The position numbers and the translations under genes are program-made. A DNA stretch of 64,000 nucleotides from Amphirosellinia nigrospora (lineage: Eukaryota > Ascomycota > Sordariomycetes > Xylariales > Xylariaceae): positions 5,634,001-5,698,000 of the forward strand of contig SCHM01000001.1 in assembly GCA_004123355.1 (NCBI GenBank), given 5' to 3'. This document shows positions 51,423 to 63,917 of the stretch, one piece after another. Under the pieces are notes generated by a model, which was given only the letters and a program-made list of their open reading frames with translations, had not been told where the DNA came from and did no database searches. The first letter of the stretch is position 1, and the number at the start of each line of letters is the position of its first letter.

Positions 51423-53471
51423 GGTCTGGAGTCAGTAGCGTTTCAGGAGATGTAACGTTAGGTCGGCAGGCCATATGCGTATATAAGATACTCGGCAATA
51501 GAGGGCGGTATCATATCATGGTGGGACTCGCGGTTGTTGAACGATAAGATATTCCACTCGCAAGAGATCTACACGACGAGAAGAATCCCACGAGGCTCAT
51601 ACCTAAGGGGTTCGAACATCACGGCTTGGGACAGCTTCCAAAGCTTCGAACAAATTATGTATATAGCTAGTGGTTCCACTCCTAAACTGACTTTAGAGCC
51701 AGCATAGTCTAAAATCGCCAACATCGAGCTCTAGTCGAACCTCGAGGCCGTAATACCCGGACAATTCACGTCCAACTTGATACCTTGTAGCCGCTACACA
51801 AAGGCATGCATGAAATCTATGGTGCAGGCACCCTCGCAACCGCTTTGCCCATTTTCCTTGTTCAATGCATTTGGGGGCAGGCCGCAGTCTCCAGACCCGA
51901 AATGTCTTTGGCAGATAAATGATTGCCACCAATCTCGTGCATTTCAAGCCTATCATTTTATCGTCTATGACATTGTCCACTTAAACATAAGCTATAAACT
52001 CACACAAACAAAAGTCTTCTATCTATACCTAGTAACATGGAGGTAATATAGGTACGATCGTGTTACACGGCGTGAGGTCTTTTGGTCGTATCTAGGGGAC
52101 GTGCCTGTTACCCAAGACACACACTCTTACGGTAAGAAATCGATATACTAGTGGACGCTACTGCAGGTGTTCAAGTCAGTTGCCTCTACATGATGCTTAT
52201 ATGACGCTAGAATACTAACACATAACCTTATTGCTATGCTAAGATCGGCATTCAAAATTGTTTGAACGGCTCATCCATGCACCTTTCTCCATCCATAGGG
52301 CAACATCAAAACCTAAGTACTCCCCATACTCCTTGCCTACGGCAGGCCACTAACCACATCGAATAAACGAGTCCATTTAGTAATGTTTGACAACATCGTC
52401 GCTACCTATTACCGCCTGGGCATTTAATATGGGCTCACAGAATACGCAGGGCAAGACAGAATAAGGAAATGTTCGTTACATCACATTTAAGGTTGTACTT
52501 TTAAAATCAGACGAGTAGTGTAGTCTGACATAGACTCGTTCACGCTTTAACAGGTGATGAACGCCACTTCAAACCCTCAGCGATACGAATCATGCTACCT
52601 AGGTATGCAGTGCTTAAGGCGTTAACCGATGGTATATTAGATTATTTCGCAAGCTGACTAGTTTGTAGTCTCTACTGCTATACACCCACGTGTAGAGCTT
52701 ATTATAAGAGTGTGTAAGCACACAATCTATTCCTGATCACAACTAACCTCGGGCGAAGCGAGGAGCTAGGAATAACGTTTCAAGCCGAAGTAATATATAT
52801 ACTACGCAAGCTACAAATTAGAGTAATGATTCATGCATATCGATCAATTATATGTATGTTATACTAAAGTAGGCGTTGCCTAATTCGTCATTCACTCCTA
52901 CTCTCTAAGTCTTTCTAACTTTATACAATCGAAGCTTTCGGATAGGGAACTAATCCCATACTCCGCAATATCACCTACCTCTTTCCCTCAATTACACACA
53001 CCTAGCATATTCCAGAGTTTGGTATCGTACGGCAGTAATTTGGGGTCTCGATCTTAATCACTACCTTACGCCTCTAGATGAACCACAACTTACGTGAGCC
53101 TTGATATTCCACGATGTAACCCATGTAATCCCTGTAACGCACACCGGGTCACGTAGTCTGCAAGAAGGCTTACCACCACTTTAAGTGGCAAAAGATCATA
53201 CGACCAGTCATAATCTTCATAGTTGATCATTAAATTATATCCCAACATCTCGAAGCGGGGGCTTAGCTATACATGAGTGAATAAATATCACGTTACATCG
53301 GAACCTCTATCTCATGAACTCTTTGCTGAAATGAAGTATTTTTCAGATATTTACCTAATCATTGATTGAGATCTCACTTTGTTAGCTGTGCTCTCAGAAA
53401 TATTTTCGTTCTTTTGAGCCTGAGCGTGTGTAGTCCCTTTGCCTTACAGAATATTGTCGTGCCAGTTCACC
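51423..53471. other. 2 kb spacer, no gene seen
   Basis: This lies upstream of both the rhodopsin-like gene and the divergently oriented tyrosinase gene, so both promoters fall here. It is AT-rich at 52.2-53.4 kb. Only short unsupported ORFs were seen. Confidence 0.5.
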
Positions 53472-55027
53472 ATGCGTTTCACTAGTAGTGCCTTTTCCGC
53501 CCTTTTGGGTTTACCTCTCATCTCTGCCAAGCCATTGGCTGCCCGTAGTGACAATGAGGCACTGCAAGACCTCAACGATCAGGCGTTGAGCGCCCTTCGG
53601 TCTCAGTACGAGAAAACGAAAATTGAAACGCGAGCCGCTTCTACATGCAACATCTTCAACGCCAAGGTCAGACAGGATTGGTAAGGGCAAAGCCTCACTC
53701 TATCTCTGATGACACATATCAAACAGACATCCGTTGGGCATGAACGTCCTCTTCCGCTTAGGTCTTTATATTCTTGGGCACCAGTTATGACTAATAATCG
53801 CCCCTGAGCACAGGAATGCTTTCTCTTCTGCACAGAAAAAAGAATATATTGCCGCAGTTAGGTGTATGCAGACTAAGCCAAGTATCGCCGACCCTGCTTT
53901 TGCTCCTGGCTCTAGATCTCGATACGACGACTTCGTTGCCGTACATATCAACCAGACCTTGTCCATTCATGGCACCGTAAGTATACAAACATGCAGTGTC
54001 AACGAATGTATGCAACTGATCATGATAAGGGAAACTTTTTGACTTGGCATCGGTATTTCGTGAAAGCCTACGAGACAGCCCTGAGAAACGAGTGTGGCTA
54101 TACAGGCTATCAACCGGTGCGTGCTGAATACCTAAATTCTTAAACCTGAAACGCCAACACACCCCAGTACTGGAACTGGCTGGATCACACGGAGGACCCG
54201 AGCAAGTCGTCACTATTCGACGGTAGCGACACGAGCTTCAGCGGCGATGGCGCATTCCTTGCCCACAACGGCAGCGTGAACGGGGCCGGCAACGTCTACA
54301 TCCCTTCGGGTAAGGGCGGCGGCTGTGTGACTTCGGGCCCTTTCGTGGACTACGTGATCAACCTCGGACCTGTGGACCCGATTCAAGACGGAATGAAACC
54401 GTTCCCGGAGTTACTCGGCTACAACCCACACTGTCTGAGCCGCGACCTCAGCGCCTTCACCGCCGTCAACTGGTTGACGCTGGAGAACATCTTGAACATC
54501 ACTGTCGGCGCCGCGTCGCACTCGATTCTCCTATTCCAGAACGAACTTCAGGTAAGTCGTTGGAGTCTTCTGCCCCTTTCGACATGTTTCGGGGACAGGA
54601 TTTACCTTAACGGGCTTGTTCTGCTCTCGCGACTCCCGCAAACCCTCAAAACACTGGGAATTTCTTCCATAAGTGAGAATTATTGACCCTAAGGTTATAT
54701 ATAGGGCCGCTTCACTGATGGGTTCCTTGGCCTTCATACAGCCGGTCATGGTGTTATGGGTGGTGTTTCCGGTGATTTTTATAGTTCGCCTGTCGACCCC
54801 GTCTTCTTCCTACACCACGCCATGCTCGACCGTGTTTACTGGCTGTGGCAGGCGCTGCATCCCACCCTGGCTAAGACCATCGCTGGCACCTTGACCATAT
54901 TCAACAACCCTCCCAGCCGTGATACTTCCGTAAATGACCCATCGACATGGGCGTCAATGCCCCTTCGCTTAGGATTGCAGGTCTCCAAGACACTCTGGGT
55001 TCGAATTTATGCTATATCTATATCTAA
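53472..55027 (+). CDS. Secreted short-form tyrosinase/catechol oxidase
   Basis: Type-3 copper enzymes oxidise mono- or diphenols to quinones, for example in melanin formation. The start at 53472 gives a signal peptide (MRFTSSAFSALLGLPLISA). Copper site A is HINQTLSIHGT followed by GNFLTWHRYF. Site B is LHTAGHGVMGG followed by DPVFFLHHAMLDRVYWLWQ. NECGYTGYQP/YWNW spans an intron, as is usual. Introns lie near 53683-53813, 53980-54031, 54120-54168 and 54552-54704, all in phase. The C-terminus APSLRIAGLQDTLGSNLCYIYI (stop 55025-55027) matches secreted short tyrosinases that lack the C-terminal shielding domain. It is reached only past a C-run loss near 54938-54940; otherwise a different tail runs to about 55046. 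About 375 residues. Confidence 0.93.
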
Positions 55028-55727
55028 ACACGCTTGGAATAGATAAGTGTTCACGTTGGGTTGGGATAAAATTGCATGATACCATCCGCATTCTTGACAT
55101 ATTCGAGATATAGCTAATAATGTTCGGGTTAACCTTCCTTTTATTGAAGTGTGATATGTATCATTGGTACAAGATTATGACGTAGCTTGGGCGTTTACTC
55201 GAGTAAGATATTCCACTAAGTCGGTGCTGTGTTGCTAATATGAAAAATTAGGAGTACCAGCTCCTAAACTTTATTGGTATCTAGATACAAACCCGCTCTA
55301 TCCACCCATCTATGCTTGCTTTTACTATTTCTCGATATCCAACTTATTACCGATCTTTCTCTACATTTTGAGGAACATTATAAGTAACGACTATTGTATG
55401 GTACAAGCCCAATGAAAGGCTAAGTTGCCCAATCGAATGATGGATAGTTTGGTATGTGCCTCGGCCGCCTCTACGAGTTTGACCAAGTTCTCCGCTTTGC
55501 GAATCGAAGAAGGTTCAAGGGTAACTAGTCGTTGCCACGAAACGTAGATTCTGGGCAGGATACATGTACTCGTGTAAGAGATTTCCTCGCCGCACCAAAA
55601 ACGGACATTTCGTTAGCTGAAACTATCATGATTCGTGACCGAAGATACACCCGCTTCGCCTTAGCAATATAGCTTCTATGATTTTGCCGAGGTGTCACAG
55701 CAGCCTACACATAGGTTAGTGAATCGC
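55028..55727. other. Spacer between convergent genes, no gene seen
   Basis: This separates the 3' ends of the tyrosinase and acyltransferase genes. A possible last small exon of the acyltransferase (after a TAG near 55706) could lie here. Nothing else is supported. Confidence 0.45.
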
Positions 55728-57546
55728 TCACAATCCAGTGGGCAATAATCGGCAGCCATCCTCATGAAACGAACAGCGGTTTCGTGCATGAGAAATTAAG
55801 TTATATGAGGAGGGTAACTTACTTGTCACTATCCGATAGGACACCTTGTTCATCTTCAAACCCTCGCCGAGTTCCTCCATGATCTTTTCAAACGCGTCAA
55901 CTACAATCTCCTTGCTGTAGAAGCTCTCGTTCCACGCCGCCGATAGCGTGAGCTCATCAGCCCAACTCCAGGGGTGGAACGTGATCATCGGCGTCGCGTT
56001 CTCGATGCCAACCCAAAAGTCCGTGACGTGCAGCTTCGACGACGACGACGATGACGAGGGCGACGCGTCGTCCTCGTCCTCGCCGCTGGCGTATTCCCGC
56101 TTGACGAGCCCGTCCATCTTCCCCAGACTGCTGATGACGGGCGTCTTGGGGTACGGACATCCGGGCGCCGGGAAGGTGGCGAAGAAGTCGGTCATCTTCT
56201 CCAGGTACGGGTCGGCCAGCTGCAGGAGGCTGACGGTCTTGCCGCTGGCGTCGCCCGGCCGCCGGTAGCTCAGCAGGTCCTGCGAGTAGAAGGCGCTCAG
56301 CTCTTCGGCGAGCGTGTCGAAGCTCTTGCCCGGCGCGCTCTCGCCGTTCTCCAGGTGCCGGACCACGCCCTCGATGCGCAGCGGCAGCCCCGACACGTAC
56401 GTGCCCATGGGCTGCGTGCACTCGGTGGCGCCCGCCGCGATGAGCGGCCCCCGCAGGTCGACGGGCGCGAAGATGACGTACGCGTCCGCCTCCGGCGCCT
56501 GCGGGTATCGCGCCGTGGCGCGGATGATGGCGGCGTTCAGGGCGCTGGTGACCGAGACGCCTTGCGCACGGCACGCGCGCGTCAGCTCGGCCGAGCTCTC
56601 CGCGTTCATGCGTATGCCCGCGCGGGAGCACTTCGTGGCCAAGGCCCCCTCGGAGCCCGGTATTGTCGGGACGGCAATGCTCTGTCCGCCGTTCATCAGA
56701 GTATCCATGAGGATGTCAGCGTCTGCGGGATCCGCCGGCTTGAAGTCTTTCACATATTTGCGAATCAGATCCTCGAGGCTTGGCGTGATGGAGGCGTCCG
56801 TGGGCTGACGGGTCAAAGAGTCGTCTAAAGGCGCATCGAGCCCGTTTTGTATTATGCTTGCGAGTGTGGACATGAAGACGTCGGTCAACAAGATCTGCCC
56901 GAAGCCGTCCGCACGCCAATGCGCTGTTCGCAGTACGATTTGTCCTGGGCTGGGAAGCCAGTAGCATGTTGCGGTACTCCGTATGGGAGAAGAGTCCGCA
57001 AATAGTACATCAACATTGGGACAGCCTGGGTGTGTTGAGAAGGTGCTTCGGAAGCTGTGTATGTCGAAGGGTCGAACCGTAAACGCGAGGGTCGGCCTGG
57101 TTGGAGGGGGAGAGCTCGGCACGTATAGCTGGGAAGCGTCGTCCGACTACCTCCCAGGCTCTTGAGATATAGTCCTCTGCGTTTGTTACGTGGGATGGGA
57201 AGCGGACCTGCAGGACCGTGAAGAAAGCAGCGTGCTCACGGTTAGCTGCCGTTGCCTTGTCTCCTAGACGCTTGAAAAAGCACTCGAGAGTGCCTATAGG
57301 GCGGGAGTCTGCGGCAGAGACCGTCAACTGTGGCAGTGATGTGCTTTTCTCGGACACCGGCACGCGCGAGAATACCTTCTTCTCATTTATGGCTTGGGGT
57401 GAACTCGTGGGCTGCCATTCTGTTACAACGGGTTCGGTCTCTCGAGTTCCAATTTGGAAGGAGAAAATACGATTGAGCAACGAGCTTGGGTACCGACGAA
57501 GGCGCGAAGCCATCGAATCGGCTGCTGTTTTCTTCTCAGTGGCCAT
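55728..57546 (-). CDS. CAT/BAHD-fold acyltransferase, trichothecene O-acetyltransferase-like family
   Basis: These enzymes move an acyl group from CoA to hydroxyls of metabolites. They share the HxxxDG catalytic motif, seen here as TAHWRADGFG. Similar overall architecture is found in Tri3-type acetyltransferases and NRPS-condensation-related proteins; the substrate cannot be told. Other family-like text includes AFDTLAEELSAFYSQDLL-like sequence, PVISSLGKMDGLV, NATPMITFHPWSWADELTLSAAWNESF and VVDAFEKIMEELGEGL. The N-terminal half (57546-57060) and C-terminal half (57050-55728) are in adjacent frames and appear to be one protein of about 600 residues with one apparent frame break. The C-terminal half is very GC-rich compared with its flanks. 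The 3' end may include another small exon. Confidence 0.78.
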
Positions 57547-59234
57547 TTTGGAGTGATTTACGTATTATCGAGAGAATGAAGGTCAAAGGCATGATGAGAT
57601 CTGGGACAATGGCTGATATTCATAGCTACACCGACTGTCTATTACTTACTAGGCAGTTATCACACGATGACGGAGATCTCCTTCAGTCCTGTTATCCAAC
57701 TACCTATTCTATTCTTGCGTGTTTCGTCGATTCGGTAGCCACCAGGCGATGACTATTGGGCTAGCCAGCGGGTATTCGACGTTGAGGGAGGGATTCGAAT
57801 CCTTCAACCTTAATCTGGGGCTATTTGGGCTAAGCATCGGCCGAAGCTTCTCTTGGTCGTCCCATGGCACTGGTATCAGTCATATTTAGCTTACACGCTT
57901 CTCAATGAGTTGAGCCGAAGGCGTGGTCTAGGCGTGGGTTGATAGATGAGCCATCCATCTTAGCGCGTCATCGAGACTCGCGTATCTTTGCGTAATTTCC
58001 AATGTTTGGTTTCCAGAATACGACGATGATGCCCAACCGCGCATATGGAATTAGAGAAACAAAATCCACATTTTCATGGGCAGGGAACCTTTCGGCGGTC
58101 GGTGAGACCCTCCGCCCGCTCAAACGCACACGCTGACTGGTTGATCTCGGTCCAGGGCAATACTACTATAGATGTTGGGACACGTGTAAGCGGTCATCAT
58201 TCAATACTACGCACAGCGAATATCTCGAATGGGAATGATTTTCCGTTTGCGTTACATCTGCGCCATCCCGTCGGGAAAGCCCTCTTGGCAACGTGGGATA
58301 GACAGGGATCAGCAAGAATAACCAAGAACCATGCATATAGCCCCCAGATTTCTGCTCAGGTCCCAGAATGCCAAGAGTGCATAAAACGACTTGTACCTTG
58401 CACTACTGCGCAGGCTTTGCGGTGTTCTGGTTCTGCCGTGCTACTGGACCGAGTCGGAAGTAACGGTCTTTGCTGCCGGCAAGTGGTTAGCATAGGGGAA
58501 GACTAATACAAGCGCAAGATGTTCAGTAGTTATGCCAAATGAAGGAGGCAAATGGTGTTGAAACAGGCTAGTTTTGTGACGATCGTTTTTGTGCAGCCAT
58601 CATTTCGCTAGTGTGGTGTGAGCAGTGGATTGAGGTGGACTCTGCCCCTCCGTGGTTCCAACTACAGTATAGAGACTAAAACATAGTCCGCAGAATACTG
58701 GCGGCAGGATGGGCGGCAATTGCGTGTTTGCCGAATGCGCGAGTGAGCGAGCGAGTGAGTCCATCATGCTACATACTTAGTATACTACCTACCTAGTTAG
58801 TATACTGAGTAGTATAGTGTCAGCATCAGCCTCGACCCTCAGCTTCGGCGTGCGTAGCACGAGGCTAGAAGCGGAGGATAAAATTTATTTTGGAACAATC
58901 TAGCCGAGATGCTTTTTGTATCCCCAAGACACTAATATCCGAGCAAATGGCACGATTATCATGAGTGGGACTAGAACAGTCTAGGTCAGGGTCGATATAT
59001 CTGTATGGAACGAGATTGGGAGAATGCACTGAATCTATTGCCGGCCGAAGAGAAGCGCTAACAATGAAAAGGGCAGCCTTATCATCAAGACTCTTTCATT
59101 TAGACAAAACCATCCCACGTGTACAGTTTCACTAGATAGTCTATTACTAATGGTGTTTTTCCCTTCAGTTTTGAATATCCCGTCATACCCCTGAATCCTG
59201 CAGCTAGCTCGCCGTTTGGTACGGTAAGCGAACG
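57547..59234. other. 1.7 kb spacer, no recognised gene
   Basis: A 153-codon ORF at 58045-58506 (+) has no recognisable similarity and is probably chance. A TACCTA/TAGTATAC word cluster lies at about 58775-58815. There is a GAGTGAGC/GAGCGAGT run at about 58739-58760. Confidence 0.45.
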
Positions 59235-60079
59235 TTACTCGGCGATAACATCGTTTTCAGGATAATACCGGTAAATGCCCCAATCGTACTTTTGTCTCCT
59301 CTCGCTAGAAAGATACGCGGCGATGTTTGGTCGTGCCTTTACGGCCTCCCATAGTTGGAAGACGCTGTCGTATTTACCCGACTCTTTGGCATGCTTCATA
59401 GCCTTGGGGAAAGCGAACGTGGTACCATCAAGACACTGTCCCAGATTAATGGCTATTCACCCGGGCGCACAAGGGACCAAATGCAAAAATAGATCCGTTT
59501 AGGAGACTTGAGAATGAATTCAAGAAAGTAAGACAAACGTACCTGAAATAGGACCAAGTCGGCATAGGTGAAGGTATTTCCCAATAGCCAGGGGCCCTCG
59601 GTGCTCTTCAGCGCCTTCTCCCAGTACCCGAGATGCTTAGGTAGGCGGTGTTTGATCCATTCCTTACTGCGCCTGTGACTTTCCTCCTTCTGATCTTCCC
59701 AGTACAACTCGACAACAATAGGGTGGTGGCAGTCGTGGACCTCGTTACTCAGACCATCTAGCGCCGTCAGGGCGAGGGCATTCACCCTATACTTATCGTT
59801 CTCATCCGATCCAGCGAGCCCGAGCTTAGGGCCGAGGTATAGGAGTATGTTGCTTGTTTGGGAGATGATCAGGTCGCCGTGCCTAAAAGTAGGAGGGGCG
59901 AAGTAAGGCGGGTTTCCCTGTATCCCTTCGAGCACTGTTGAGACGGCCTCCCGCGACTTTTCAAAAGTGAGAGTGGCTGTATCTGTGTACGAGGCGCCAG
60001 CCTCCTCGAGGGCAAGTCGGACGTGTTCTCCGCGCCCCGGAACGCCTCCGTAGTAGATGAGCTCGTATGACGCAGCCAT
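59235..60079 (-). CDS. Glutathione S-transferase (cytosolic, sigma/alpha-like)
   Basis: GSTs conjugate glutathione to electrophiles or act as isomerases. Two exons (60079-59543 and 59435-59235) join in phase across GTACGT...ACAG and give 245 residues without any break. The N-terminal thioredoxin-fold part has YELIYYGGVPGRGEHVRLALEEAGASY, with a candidate catalytic Tyr in the first strand, and the glutathione-binding ...QTSNILLYLG. The C-terminal helical domain reads EWIKHRLPKHLGYWEKALKSTEGPWLLGNTFTYADLVLFQ, with the usual N-capping box and TYADL, and then GTTFAFPKAMKHAKESGKYDSVFQLWEAVKARPNIAAYLSSERR. Clean coding and clean splice. Confidence 0.93.
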
Positions 60080-61596
60080 GCCGACTGATGTTCAAGGCGG
60101 GTGACAAAAGACACAGAGGCACAGCAACTATAAACGGACAAGTGTTGCCCAGTGAGTGATCAATCTCTATTGAATGTGAGATGTAGTAATAATAAAATAT
60201 TTGTGAGCTTGGTCGTCTTGTAAACTTATTACACGAGGATGCGGGGTATGTTACTATGAGACTACTTATGCATCGTGTACCTAATGAATCGTTCTGAGGG
60301 TTGGCCTGGGTAACTATTGTTGTAGCGCCTGCATAGCGAGTGTAGATCTGATGTTTCATTGGATCCTGTAATGGGAACAGCCGAGCAATCCGGGTATCTA
60401 TCTATCTGCCTACCACTCACATACTTAGTCGGGTTATTACGATATAAACCGCTCGACAACAACAGTTGATTTCGACTTCATCAACTCTTAGGTTTAGGCA
60501 CGGCATGATGTACTACTTGTAAGCATTTTACCTATCAATCGACAGTTAGTTTGCGTGTGTTTGCTTTCATGCTTTATGGAATTAGGTCTCTTCTTCGGGT
60601 ATGGTCCAAGTACTCAAGCTAGGTAGCTGAGCCGGTGCTCAAAATAGAATTCCAACGTCTTGCGCACAGTATATGTATTGTTAGTTACACAAAGTTATCG
60701 AGTACTATGTACAAGTACCTAGGTACCATACCCACCTCGCGCTTTGTTAGCAGCAACTATGATATATAGGGACGTATAAGTAAGTAAAATGTGGCGTTAT
60801 GTTACCAATATCATTGATGTTACAGAGCAGCATTGCAGATAAATGCATGCAACTCGCTTCCGGCTGAGTGTTTTCGTGTGACGATGGAAATCTGGGGGGA
60901 TGTTTCGCAGGGTGACATCCGAACGACGCTGCGGAGCGCGGCCTACTACTCTGCTGCGTTAGTACTGTGCTGACATGCATAAGAATAATTGTAATCAGCA
61001 GGGGAATACTACACAAGCCTCGCCCACGGACAGACACGGACTACCAGTGCTGTAGTGCAAACCGTATACAGCATAGTCTGGTGTATAAACTGGGCTGCTA
61101 GCCGGGTTGCTTCAACACTAGCACATAGTAAAACTCGGCAAATAACGGTTTACCTCGAGCAGGGCCCCTAAGCCTACCCCAAGCAGGCCCAAGGATCAAC
61201 GTTCGTAACTGAAAGAAGCAGCTATCGTGTACGCAGTCCGCCTAAGCCCCGGCCGATATGCGAATCATCTGGCTGACTCCACAAGTTGCCGGCTTGGGAA
61301 CCTCGAATAACACAATACCGACTAGCCTTAGTTCCATCTGCGACGCTGGGCTGGAAACAGGGCAGCACCTTGATATCTCGCACCCCGCCGCCGAAGGATT
61401 GGGACGACATTGGTGCGGGTGGCCATGTAATTAGTTCCGGTAACCCAATCGGCGACCCGCGGGTGAAGAAGAGGGACCGACATCTTTGATCTTCTTTCGT
61501 CACCTTCGTCCAACCGCCCTGGCCCTCTCTGTTGTGTTCCAGGCGCAACCTTCCTCAGCTTCATCCCAACGGCAGTCGTGCCATTGTTGTAGCATC
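60080..61596. promoter_or_regulatory. Divergent promoter spacer, GST / rhodopsin-like gene
   Basis: The two flanking genes start at either end. A palindromic GTACCTAGGTAC lies near 60715-60726. No gene is supported. Confidence 0.45.
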
Positions 61597-62985
61597 ATGT
61601 CTGGGATCGACCTCAACGCACCCGCGCTGGACGCTCCTCCGGGTTACACCCAGAATCTCGACCACCCGACGAATCACAATGACGCTGTCATCGCCATTTA
61701 CACAATCTCCATCATAATTACTACAATATTCGTCAGTATCAGGCTCTATGCGAAGTTCATATTCATAAAAACTCCGCGCCTGGAGGACTGTGAGTTACTA
61801 TTGTCCATTACTCATGAGCCATATCATTGTGTCGCGTAAATGCTGACAAGTTTACAGACCTCCTACTTCCCACATTCGTACGTTGTTATATATGACTGAT
61901 CTTGTTTGAATATGATCCTGGTTCAGATTGCTGACAGGTATTAGGCGGTATACCTTGGACATTGTGGTTTTTGGCTCTCGATGTGTAACACTACTGGCCA
62001 CTTCGTACATCTGTGGGATTTTCGTGTTGGGGGTATGGCGCCCTTCTATCGTGTTAGTGGCCCCTTTTAAACCCGACCCTCCCTGATGGATCTATGTCGT
62101 TGACAACAAAAACAGAATGGTTTTTATGCGACTATTTTATACGAGGCTGTCATGTTGGCGATAAAACCGATGATCCTACTCGAGTGGATTCGCATTTTCG
62201 CATCGGCTGGCCCACGAACGGCTTTCAACTGGACATGTTACACTTTAGGAACCGTCAACGTCCTACTCTATATCGGATCCATTTTGACGGATTCTGTATC
62301 GTGCGTACCCCGCGAATACTGGTGGGATAGGACCATCATGGGTCACTGTGCCGATACCAGGAATCTTCCCATCGTCACGGGAGTTCTAAATGCTGTTATC
62401 GACTTGTTTATCCTTCTGCTTCCGCAAACCATTATCTGGAAGCTACAAATGTCTGCACGCCACAGACTGGGTGTTTCGGTGGTCTTCCTCGTGGGTATAA
62501 TGTAGGTTATGCCTGTGCAGAAAATTTGATGTACTTTCACTAACTGGCGGAAATTTAGATCTGTGGCGGCAGCTATCACGCGAACCGTTCTGTCATTCAC
62601 TTATGCTGAGTCGGACGATGTTACCTACAATTTCTCGCTCGCCGGTACATTCACTCTCATTGAGAGCACGGCTGCCATCGTTGTCTTCGCCGCACCCACT
62701 GTTCCCAAACCAACTGCTCACCTAGTCAGACAAGCCGGCAGCTCCATCGATCGACTGATGGGGTCGAGGAATCGCAGCGGGGCCGACTCCTTCGCGACCA
62801 GCACCTCGAATTCGAAAGCGAATGCATATCACTCGATTAACGAGCGGAATCCCTCGGTAGCTCTTATGAAGCTCAGAGGAACGCGGAGCAAAGGGTCAGG
62901 GAGGCCTTCGACAGCCGCTGAGAGCGAGGTTGAACTAGCCTTACCGGAGCAACCATCCAAGTACACGAGTAATGCCGGAAGCTAG
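61597..62985 (+). CDS. Fungal rhodopsin-like/PTH11-like membrane protein (second copy)
   Basis: This is the same fungal family as the gene at 49.8-51.4 kb but clearly divergent from it. The N-terminus is MSGIDLNAPALDAPPGY, then a helix ending VSIRLYAKFIFIKTPRLEDYLLL. This is the family's R-x-Y...D-D/E-Y position, with the WDD motif replaced by LED. Further text reads YLGHCGFWLSMCNTTGHFVHLWDFRVG, YEAVMLAIKPMILLEWIRIFA, ILLLPQTIIWKLQMS and TRTVLSFTYAESDDVTYNF. A Ser-rich 95-residue cytosolic tail ends at 62985. Introns lie near 61790-61858, 61880-61954, 62032-62115 and 62504-62559. One exon join (after a G5 run near 62030) is a base off phase. About 365 residues. Confidence 0.86.
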
Positions 62986-63441
62986 GGTTTGTTGGGGGGT
63001 TTTATCCCGATTATGAGTTAAGCATTTGTCACGTCTTACGACTGATTCCGCACCTGTACATATAGAAAAAGATGCAGCATATATACCCAGATACATGTAG
63101 TTGTAGCATGCAACAATAGATACATAGATACCATTATGAAAAAAAACACTGAAGCAATGAAATTGCTTTAGGGCCCTGTGTGAGATGGAAACCCCTGAGA
63201 GCCTCCCAAAGAAAATAAAAAGGGAAGATACAAATGCCTAATGCAAACCGTCGTCATTGTATTTCACGTCAAACAATTACATAGTGGTTGTGAAGAAAAG
63301 GGTCATATTCCAGCGAAAACAAGTTAGATTTACTCGAGTAAGAACATCTTCTGGCATAAATATACGTCGCCATAAATAACTTTGAATTCCTTTGAATTTA
63401 TTTATATACTTATCTGCCCTGACTGGGCTAGGGTCGTCGAC
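62986..63441. other. Spacer between convergent genes, no gene seen
   Basis: This is AT-rich 3' flank of both neighbours with A-rich runs; no feature is supported. Confidence 0.5.
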
Positions 63442-63917
63442 CTACCTTGAAAGTACATCGAGTTGAACATTGAGCAAACCAACACCTTGTGGATTTCTAT
63501 GCACGCCCACAACTTCCAAGCGGTCATCCGCTTCTTTGACTAACTTACGGAACTCTGTCTCACTCCTCTGCTTGGCACCCAGCGTCACCATCATACAGAA
63601 ATCAACCTGCCTGAGATGATGCTCCTCAAATCTCGTAGCCGTTCCCGGGTCAGGCAGGATTATTTCGTTGATGAGCAACGGCGTCCCGCGAGCACAGCGC
63701 TCCAAGGCGGGAACTACGGCGCGAATGATCTTAACGGCGTCGTTGTCGCTGTTGTTGTGAAGACACTGGCGCAGAAGAAAGGCGGAGGCCTCCTGGGCAG
63801 GTTGCGGGTCGAAGAAATCGTGCTGTTGAAAGGTCACCCGGCCGTCGCTGTCCTGTTCTGCCTGAGACAACATCTGGGAGAGATATCTTGAACTACGAAG
63901 CGGAGCGACGGAAATTT
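63442..63917 (-). CDS. O-methyltransferase (plant/fungal OMT family), C-terminal part
   Basis: This is a SAM-dependent O-methyltransferase, probably of an aromatic or polyketide hydroxyl group. The last exon begins at about 63917 after a TAG acceptor and gives KFPSLRFVVQD. It then runs, with one apparent base slip near 63890, into MLSQAEQDSDGRVTFQQHDFFDPQP. AFLLRQCLHNNSDNDAVKIIRAVVPAL contains the catalytic-His region (normally LRxxLHDW/xxD). LLINEIILPDPG and FCMMVTLGAKQRSETEFRKLVKEA are typical of the C-terminal domain. The N-terminal dimerisation part and the SAM loop lie beyond the right window edge. Confidence 0.87.

Noticed and set aside
55957-56631. 224-codon minus-strand ORF rich in Arg/Gly/His
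   Set aside because: Alternate-frame shadow of the very GC-rich acyltransferase coding sequence, which has the HxxxDG motif in the other frame.
57780-57840. tRNA-like T-arm (GGGATTCGAATCC)
   Set aside because: No acceptor or anticodon stems could be paired around it on either strand.
58045-58506. 153-codon plus-strand ORF
   Set aside because: No recognisable domain, no splice context and no codon bias that sets it apart; probably chance.
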